From positions 75,242 to 139,241 of the forward strand of contig PBGP02000002.1 in the NCBI GenBank assembly GCA_002720095.2: DNA of 64,000 nt. Reading direction: 5' to 3'. This document shows, piece by piece, positions 59,003-64,000 of this stretch (the first letter of the stretch is position 1; each line of letters starts with the position of its first letter). The DNA is from Methanobacteriota archaeon (lineage in GTDB: Archaea; Thermoplasmatota; Poseidoniia; Poseidoniales; Poseidoniaceae). The position numbers and the translations under genes were made by a program. The notes beneath the pieces were generated by a model. It did not search any database. It had not been told where the DNA came from and saw only the letters and a program-made list of their open reading frames with translations.

Positions 59003-59380
59003 ATGAAAGTATCAGAACTTGTTCTAACGGATGAACACGACACAATCTCTCCAGACACATCTCTGGTTGAGGCTACAAAGAAATTATTATCTCTTCCAAG
59101 AGGTGTTTTAATCATATTAGATAGTGATAATTCACCAAAGGGAGTTCTAGCAGACGCTCAGATTCTAAGAGCGGTATCTGAAGGTTTAGATTGTCACAGC
59201 GAAACCTGTGCTAACCATATGAATACTGATATAATGTCAGTAGGACTAAATACAGAAGTTTCAGAAATTGTATCTGAAATGAACGCAAGAAAACCTCATG
59301 CTGTTGTAGCAATTGATGACGATGGTTGTTTTGCAGGGTATTTCAGCCCAAACGATTACAGAGAAGCTTTGTCTAGCTAA
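59003..59380 (+). CDS. CBS-domain protein
   Basis: 125 residues made of a tandem CBS pair. The first module contains DTISPDTSLVEATKKLLSLP and GVLADAQILRAVSEG. The second contains IMSVGLNTEVSEIVSEMNAR and GYFSPNDYREAL. Such Bateman modules bind adenine nucleotides or S-adenosylmethionine and regulate partners. There is no fused effector domain. The ligand and target cannot be told from the sequence. Confidence 0.88.
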   Translation: MKVSELVLTDEHDTISPDTSLVEATKKLLSLPRGVLIILDSDNSPKGVLADAQILRAVSEGLDCHSETCANHMNTDIMSVGLNTEVSEIVSEMNARKPHAVVAIDDDGCFAGYFSPNDYREALSS

Positions 59381-61119
59381 TCATGAAGAAAAATTAATTT
59401 ATTTTTATCTTCTAATTTTGCATAACCAATACGTTCAAGTTGAACAACACTTCCTATTTCTATCTTAATAGATGATTCTAGCCTACCATGTATTAATTTT
59501 AAATTATTGTTAATGACGGTTTCTAATAATGCTTCTGCAGAATTTTCTCTTTCCACCCAATGAATTATGGGTAATTTCTCAGATGGATTAAAACTTATTA
59601 TTGAGGCTTGACAGTTATCTATTTCAATATCAGCAAAGTCTTTTAATCTAATTTTATTTGAATTAATATAGGCAAGTTCTAAATCTTCTTTTTCAATATA
59701 TATTGTTATTTCTCCTTTTTTAAAATCCCATTTCCTGGAACCCATTGAATCGTTCTCAGGATGAATTCGTGTTTTAAATTCCTGAGGAATATTCAAAATC
59801 TTTTCAGTAAGAGTTAATTTAATAGGATTTTTAACAAAGAATAACCTCTTAGAAGTATTGTCGATAATTTTTACATTATGTGCATGAATTGTTTCCATTG
59901 ATGCGGAAATATCTTTCTGAGTTAATGCTAATTCAATCCAAAAATTTTGTAGTGCTTTAGGAGAGAAACCTCTCCTGCGCATACTCGCTAATGTTGGTAA
60001 CCGAGAGTCGTCCCAACCACTAAATACTCCTTCATCTATACTTTTACGCATTCCAGATGTGGAAAAACCACCAAACTCGTGAATTTTAACTCTTCCCCAG
60101 TAAAGTGTTTCTGGATATTCCCATCCAAAGTGTTCGTATAACAGCGTCTGTTTTCTCGTTGAGTCCATCAAATCTTTTCCCCTAATGATGTGAGTTACTC
60201 CTTGTAGATGATCTTCAATGCCACTTTGGAAGTCTAATAGTGGCCAAACTTGATACTTCGAATTTATTTCCTCTCTTGGATGAGGATTTTTTTGGGTATC
60301 CTGAATTCTTAATGCGGGCCAATCTCTTAATGCAGGGTTCGGTAATTTCATATCAGTTTTTACTCTTAAGACAGCTTCCCCTGGGGAAAATTCTCCATTT
60401 AACATTTTTTTCCATAATTTAAGATTATCTTCTGGAGTTCTATTTCTATCGGGAGAATTAGTTTTTTCTTTTCTGAAAACTCTAAACTCTTCTGCACTGA
60501 GTGTGCAGACATAAGCACCTCCCTGTGATATCAATTCTTCTGCATACCTGTAATAAGTCTCGATTCTATCCGATGCAATAACAACTTTATCAGCCTTTTT
60601 ACCCGTCAACCATTCCACTTCTTGTTGAATCAAATCATATGCTTCTTTGAGAGGAGGCTTTCTCACTGTATCTGTATCGTCAAATCTTAAAATCCATTTT
60701 CCGTTATATTTTTTTGCATATTCACTATTTATCACAATTCCTCTGGAATGTCCAAAAGACAGTGGACCATTTGGATTAGGCGCAAACCTAAAAATTGGAT
60801 TTTTTTCTGGATTAACCTTTAACTCAGGTAGACCTTTTCTTTTTTCTTTAATCTTTTTCTCCAAGAGATCTGGCGCCTTATTTTCAAGAATTTCCTTAAG
60901 TTTTGACAAACCTTCGTTGCTTGCGATATTGTTAGCAGTTTGCACATCTTCTTGTATGATATTTCTAATTTCTTTGGCATACTTCCTTAATTCTGGATAT
61001 GAACCCATGATTTTTCCCATCACCGAAGAAAGTTGACCTTTACCATCATATTGTAGTGAATTTTGGATAGCAAAGTAAAAAATTTTTTCTTGCATTTCGG
61101 AATCAGGTGTCCAAGACAT
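59377..61119 (-). CDS. gltX: Glutamyl-tRNA synthetase, archaeal type
   Basis: About 580 residues from ATG 61119, which has GGTGG 8 nt upstream; a TTG five codons earlier opens the frame. It charges tRNA-Glu (non-discriminating in many archaea that lack GlnRS). The Rossmann core begins FRFAPNPNGPLSFGHSRG, where SFGH replaces HIGH. KWILRFDDTD and the KMSKS-equivalent GGFSTSGMRKS follow. An archaeal beta-barrel anticodon-binding domain forms the C-terminus. Variants of HIGH are common in archaeal GluRS, so activity is expected. It overlaps the convergent CBS gene by 4 nt. Confidence 0.93.
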   Translation of the reverse strand: MSWTPDSEMQEKIFYFAIQNSLQYDGKGQLSSVMGKIMGSYPELRKYAKEIRNIIQEDVQTANNIASNEGLSKLKEILENKAPDLLEKKIKEKRKGLPELKVNPEKNPIFRFAPNPNGPLSFGHSRGIVINSEYAKKYNGKWILRFDDTDTVRKPPLKEAYDLIQQEVEWLTGKKADKVVIASDRIETYYRYAEELISQGGAYVCTLSAEEFRVFRKEKTNSPDRNRTPEDNLKLWKKMLNGEFSPGEAVLRVKTDMKLPNPALRDWPALRIQDTQKNPHPREEINSKYQVWPLLDFQSGIEDHLQGVTHIIRGKDLMDSTRKQTLLYEHFGWEYPETLYWGRVKIHEFGGFSTSGMRKSIDEGVFSGWDDSRLPTLASMRRRGFSPKALQNFWIELALTQKDISASMETIHAHNVKIIDNTSKRLFFVKNPIKLTLTEKILNIPQEFKTRIHPENDSMGSRKWDFKKGEITIYIEKEDLELAYINSNKIRLKDFADIEIDNCQASIISFNPSEKLPIIHWVERENSAEALLETVINNNLKLIHGRLESSIKIEIGSVVQLERIGYAKLEDKNKLIFLHD

Positions 61120-61166
61120 TGGGGATACCACCAAGTCTTTATTTTTGAAATGAATACCTATATTTT

Positions 61167-61919
61167 TTAATAATCATCCAAACTCGATTGTCTGCTATTT
61201 ATTTTTTTAATTTTTTTATATTTTCTTTTAGGTGGGTTTCTACCTTTAACTTTATTCCAATATTTCTGAATTGACGACCATTCCCATCTTAAATGTTCAT
61301 TTGGGAAATCACCTTCGCATAACTTACTTAATGCTGATTTACTTTTATCGTCAGATGGATATCCAGAACCTATTTCAAATCCTAATTGACTTTCGAGATT
61401 TTCAATCAATTGGTCGCGAGTTACCTTAGCAATTATACTCGCTGCACCAACAACTTTGAATAATTCATCTGCTGAGTGTTTACTAATAATATTCCACTCG
61501 TATGGATTCCAATTCTCGATTAACTTAGTTACTCTATTACCAAATCTTTCTTCATTAACATCACATGCATCTAAAATTATTTTACCACCTCCTAATTTAT
61601 TAATATTTAGTTTATTTATTGATTTGGCAAATAATTCTGTTTCTAAAGTATTAAGATTAGTAGTTTCCATGGCAAAATCTATTTCTATAGGTTCACAAAC
61701 AATAATTTCTATTTTCCAATTCCTTTCAATGCGCATTTTTTCTAGATTTTCATATGCAATTTTTCTTTTTTTAGATGATAATTTTTTAGAATCATTAATC
61801 TGAAAATCTTTCAGAATCTTCAAATCTTCCGAAGGAATTGCTACAGCTACTACAACTAATGGGCCTAACATAGGCCCTCTTCCAGATTCATCGACTCCTA
61901 TTTGGTACATGTCACTCAT
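61167..61919 (-). CDS. rnhB: Ribonuclease HII
   Basis: 250 residues. It cleaves RNA in RNA/DNA hybrids. The N-terminal QIGVDESGRGPMLGPLVV has the first catalytic Asp-Glu pair. Further acidic residues are in KIILDACDVNEERFG and ASIIAKVTRDQLIE, the family motif. The C-terminal Lys/Arg-rich tail (GRNPPKRKYKKIKKIN) is longer than usual and may aid nucleic-acid binding. Its ATG overlaps the stop of the next gene upstream by 4 nt, so the two are co-translated despite unrelated roles. Confidence 0.95.
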   Translation of the reverse strand: MSDMYQIGVDESGRGPMLGPLVVVAVAIPSEDLKILKDFQINDSKKLSSKKRKIAYENLEKMRIERNWKIEIIVCEPIEIDFAMETTNLNTLETELFAKSINKLNINKLGGGKIILDACDVNEERFGNRVTKLIENWNPYEWNIISKHSADELFKVVGAASIIAKVTRDQLIENLESQLGFEIGSGYPSDDKSKSALSKLCEGDFPNEHLRWEWSSIQKYWNKVKGRNPPKRKYKKIKKINSRQSSLDDY

Positions 61920-63904
61920 TCAAAATCATATTCTTCTTCGTTTTTGTCAGTTAAATTATCACTATTTTTGATAGGTGTCACATTTAATTTTTTACTTATG
62001 TCTTTGATTTGCTCGATATTAATATCTGGTATAGAATAATCTTTAATTTCATCATTATTATTTATAAAAAAATCTTTTTCAAATTGGTTTTTACTTATTT
62101 TAGGTGAATTAATATTCACTTCTTTTTCTTTTTTTTCATAGAATTTATGAATCCAATCATCATTTGTCTCAATATTTTTTGAATTTAATTTAGTCTGCTT
62201 TCTGTGTTTAATAGCTTTAGTAATCATCAGGAGCGAAATGAAAATAGCTATTATGGGAAATCCATATGTATTAAAAATATTCATAAATTGATGCGATTTA
62301 ATTGTATTTCCAGTGTCATTATTAGTTTTTTCAATATTCAGAGCTAAGCTAAAATTATTTACTTTCCACACATTTTCAAAGAAATTTGGTATCGAGTTCA
62401 CTTCAACAGAAATCCAAAAACTTTCATTTTCAAAATATGATTTTGGGATTTCCATCCATCCTGTGATATTTACTGTTTGATTTGGCAAAATGTTTTCTAA
62501 TGTATAACCTCTGACTCTCGTTGCGTTGATATCATATATGGCGTTTACAGGGGTAATTAAACTGTGGTTTCCTTCGTGACTTACACTAATTCCTACAGAA
62601 AATCCTTCTGGAATATTTCCATTATTCTTGACTTCGATACTAATGAAAAATTTATCATTCTCTATCCAATGGTTCGGATTATCACTGGAAGTTAAATTAT
62701 GGTATTCGTTAATTTCAAATTCTATGAATACTTCATCCACGATTGACGAGTTATCTCTTTGATGAATGCAGACAATCATCTCTTTACTTCCAGCATTAAT
62801 TTTTGAAATCGTTGAATTGATTTCTATTTCAAAATCTATATTTTCTTCAGGTTTCAGAGTTAAAGTTTGGTTATTATTAAGCAGAATTGTGTGTTTTACT
62901 GCGTTTGCCTCAAAAAAAATATATTCATTTGTTGAGTTACAGAAAATTTGACCCAGATGATCTAAGTAATTACCAAAATTTGTCAGCTTTAATCCTAATT
63001 TGCAATTTTGATTTTCCAATAATTCGATACACTTTTCGTTAATTATCTCCATTTGAATATCTTTAGTAATAACTATAGATGAATTAAAAAAAATTAATTT
63101 TTCAATTAATCCTGTGTAGCTTTTAATTTTCACAACCAAAGTTAAGTTTCCTTGATTTTCATATGGTGAGTTAATCGAAATTTTTACAATTTTAGTTTCA
63201 TTTGGTTGAATTGATATTTCACCTGAAAATCCTGAAATTGTTGCGTTCCACCCGTCAAATGAAAATCTGGTTTTTTCCGAATTTTCGATTATTCCTCCTT
63301 GACTATTTATTGGATAAATCTCCGGTGATATGGTTGTCAGAACATTTCCAGTATTTCGTATTTTTACTTCATGGATTGAATTACCAAGCGGGGCAATTTC
63401 ATTTCTTTCTATTTTTTCATCAATTGTTAATGAATATTTTGGCCTAATCATTACAGAGTAATTCCAAGGAGAATTATCCCCCTCTTCGTTGGTTAATTGC
63501 AGTTTAAATTGGTAGTTAACATTAGAAAGGGGTTTTCCATTTTCTGTTTCAGGTACGAATACTTGAACTGTAATGTTTACATTTTCACCACCTTCTAATT
63601 CAAAACTCTGATTTTGAGATAATTCTTGATTCTTTACTAAAAAAACACAATCATCAATACCCCAAGACGTTTCACCGATTATTTCCATATTCAATGATTG
63701 CAAATCTTGTGAGGTACTGTTCAATCCTACAGTGAACTGGAACCATTGATTACTATCAACAAGAAATGTAATTTCTCCAGCATTTTCCCAATCTATTTCC
63801 AGGTCATCTGATGTATTTTGAGCATGGAGTGATACAGGAAACAAAGAAATTATGAAGATACAAATTATGGTTGAGTAAAACCGGCTCACATGCCTGCTAA
63901 ACAA
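61916..63904 (-). CDS. Exported single-pass protein with repeated NEW3-like domains
   Basis: About 657-662 residues; TTG 63904 or GTG 63889 may be the start. A signal peptide (FYSTIICIFIISLFPVSLHA) is followed by several tandem beta-sandwich domains of the NEW3/CARDB kind, recognised by recurring phrases such as VKIRNTGNVLTTISPE, LKLTNFGNYLDHLG and VEVKNNGNIPEGFSVG. A membrane helix (about 545-563) leads to a Lys/Asp/Asn-rich cytoplasmic tail of about 95 residues. Sequons are numerous. No catalytic residues are seen. The protein resembles archaeal surface scaffold or sensor ectodomains. Confidence 0.72.
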   Translation of the reverse strand: MFSRHVSRFYSTIICIFIISLFPVSLHAQNTSDDLEIDWENAGEITFLVDSNQWFQFTVGLNSTSQDLQSLNMEIIGETSWGIDDCVFLVKNQELSQNQSFELEGGENVNITVQVFVPETENGKPLSNVNYQFKLQLTNEEGDNSPWNYSVMIRPKYSLTIDEKIERNEIAPLGNSIHEVKIRNTGNVLTTISPEIYPINSQGGIIENSEKTRFSFDGWNATISGFSGEISIQPNETKIVKISINSPYENQGNLTLVVKIKSYTGLIEKLIFFNSSIVITKDIQMEIINEKCIELLENQNCKLGLKLTNFGNYLDHLGQIFCNSTNEYIFFEANAVKHTILLNNNQTLTLKPEENIDFEIEINSTISKINAGSKEMIVCIHQRDNSSIVDEVFIEFEINEYHNLTSSDNPNHWIENDKFFISIEVKNNGNIPEGFSVGISVSHEGNHSLITPVNAIYDINATRVRGYTLENILPNQTVNITGWMEIPKSYFENESFWISVEVNSIPNFFENVWKVNNFSLALNIEKTNNDTGNTIKSHQFMNIFNTYGFPIIAIFISLLMITKAIKHRKQTKLNSKNIETNDDWIHKFYEKKEKEVNINSPKISKNQFEKDFFINNNDEIKDYSIPDINIEQIKDISKKLNVTPIKNSDNLTDKNEEEYDFE

Positions 63905-64000
63905 TTTACACTAAACTGTTTTTCATTAATTGTTAGTGAATGGGGTCCTGTACGATATCGATTAATTTATCTATATACAATTCTGCTCCATGGATTGGTA

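Noticed and set aside
60700..60760. Loss of the HIGH motif in GluRS (SFGH) as a sign of an inactive paralogue
   Set aside because: Archaeal GluRS often vary at these positions, and the remaining motifs and length are normal.

Overview
The window looks like a chromosomal segment of a marine planktonic euryarchaeon related to Thermoplasmata (Marine Group II / Ca. Poseidoniales, or the related Marine Group III). Seen in the sequence: AT-rich, tightly packed genes; archaeal-type information genes (archaeosine synthase, archaeal uS15, archaeal GluRS, a UPF0201 protein, split-type GMP synthetase subunit B, CDP-archaeol synthase); a CCA-less tRNA-Asn; and very large exported proteins with one C-terminal membrane anchor. 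The lineage is inference from gene content; no rRNA is present to settle it.

Layout. 1-4.4 kb: the end of one gene and three surface or membrane proteins, one with a PGF-CTERM-like tail. 4.4-6.5 kb: carS and divergent purD. 6.5-22.1 kb: a surface block on the plus strand, made of a roughly 3250-residue oligosaccharyltransferase (AglB/STT3) with a large extra N-terminal membrane domain and a roughly 1800-residue extracellular extension, a membrane-anchored subtilase, and a 1500-residue beta-helix/Ig protein with a polyglutamine cytoplasmic tail. 22.2-28.5 kb: a wHTH-STAND-TPR regulator facing a three-gene pilin-like operon. 28.5-36.5 kb: an MBL-fold hydrolase, then an operon of a 1900-residue calcium-repeat/beta-propeller protein, a small helical protein and a metzincin-like lipoprotein. 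36.4-43.9 kb: a pyroglutamyl peptidase-Nudix fusion, UPF0201, GT2, acyltransferase-3, SPFH protein, zinc-finger membrane protein and DnaJ. 43.9-48.9 kb: tRNA-Asn, a second subtilase, guaAb-purE and a membrane protein. 48.9-53.3 kb: small and large proteins of unknown role, including one that resembles proteins I recall from marine algae. 53.3-64 kb: arcS, rpsO, a possible RecJ/Cdc45-like protein, a CBS protein, gltX, rnhB and further exported proteins.

Roughly 60% of the bases encode exported or membrane-anchored proteins. Together the genes suggest a heterotrophic cell that invests in a glycosylated surface: sugar transfer (AglB, GT2, acyltransferase), surface proteases (two subtilases, one metzincin), pilin-like fibres, and giant calcium-binding or beta-rich adhesins, alternating with housekeeping purine, lipid, tRNA and translation genes. 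No mobile element, CRISPR array or canonical defence island was seen. No gene-free stretch exceeds 300 bases; the largest gaps (188-327 and 29312-29484) hold only AT-rich leader sequence in which I see nothing definite.
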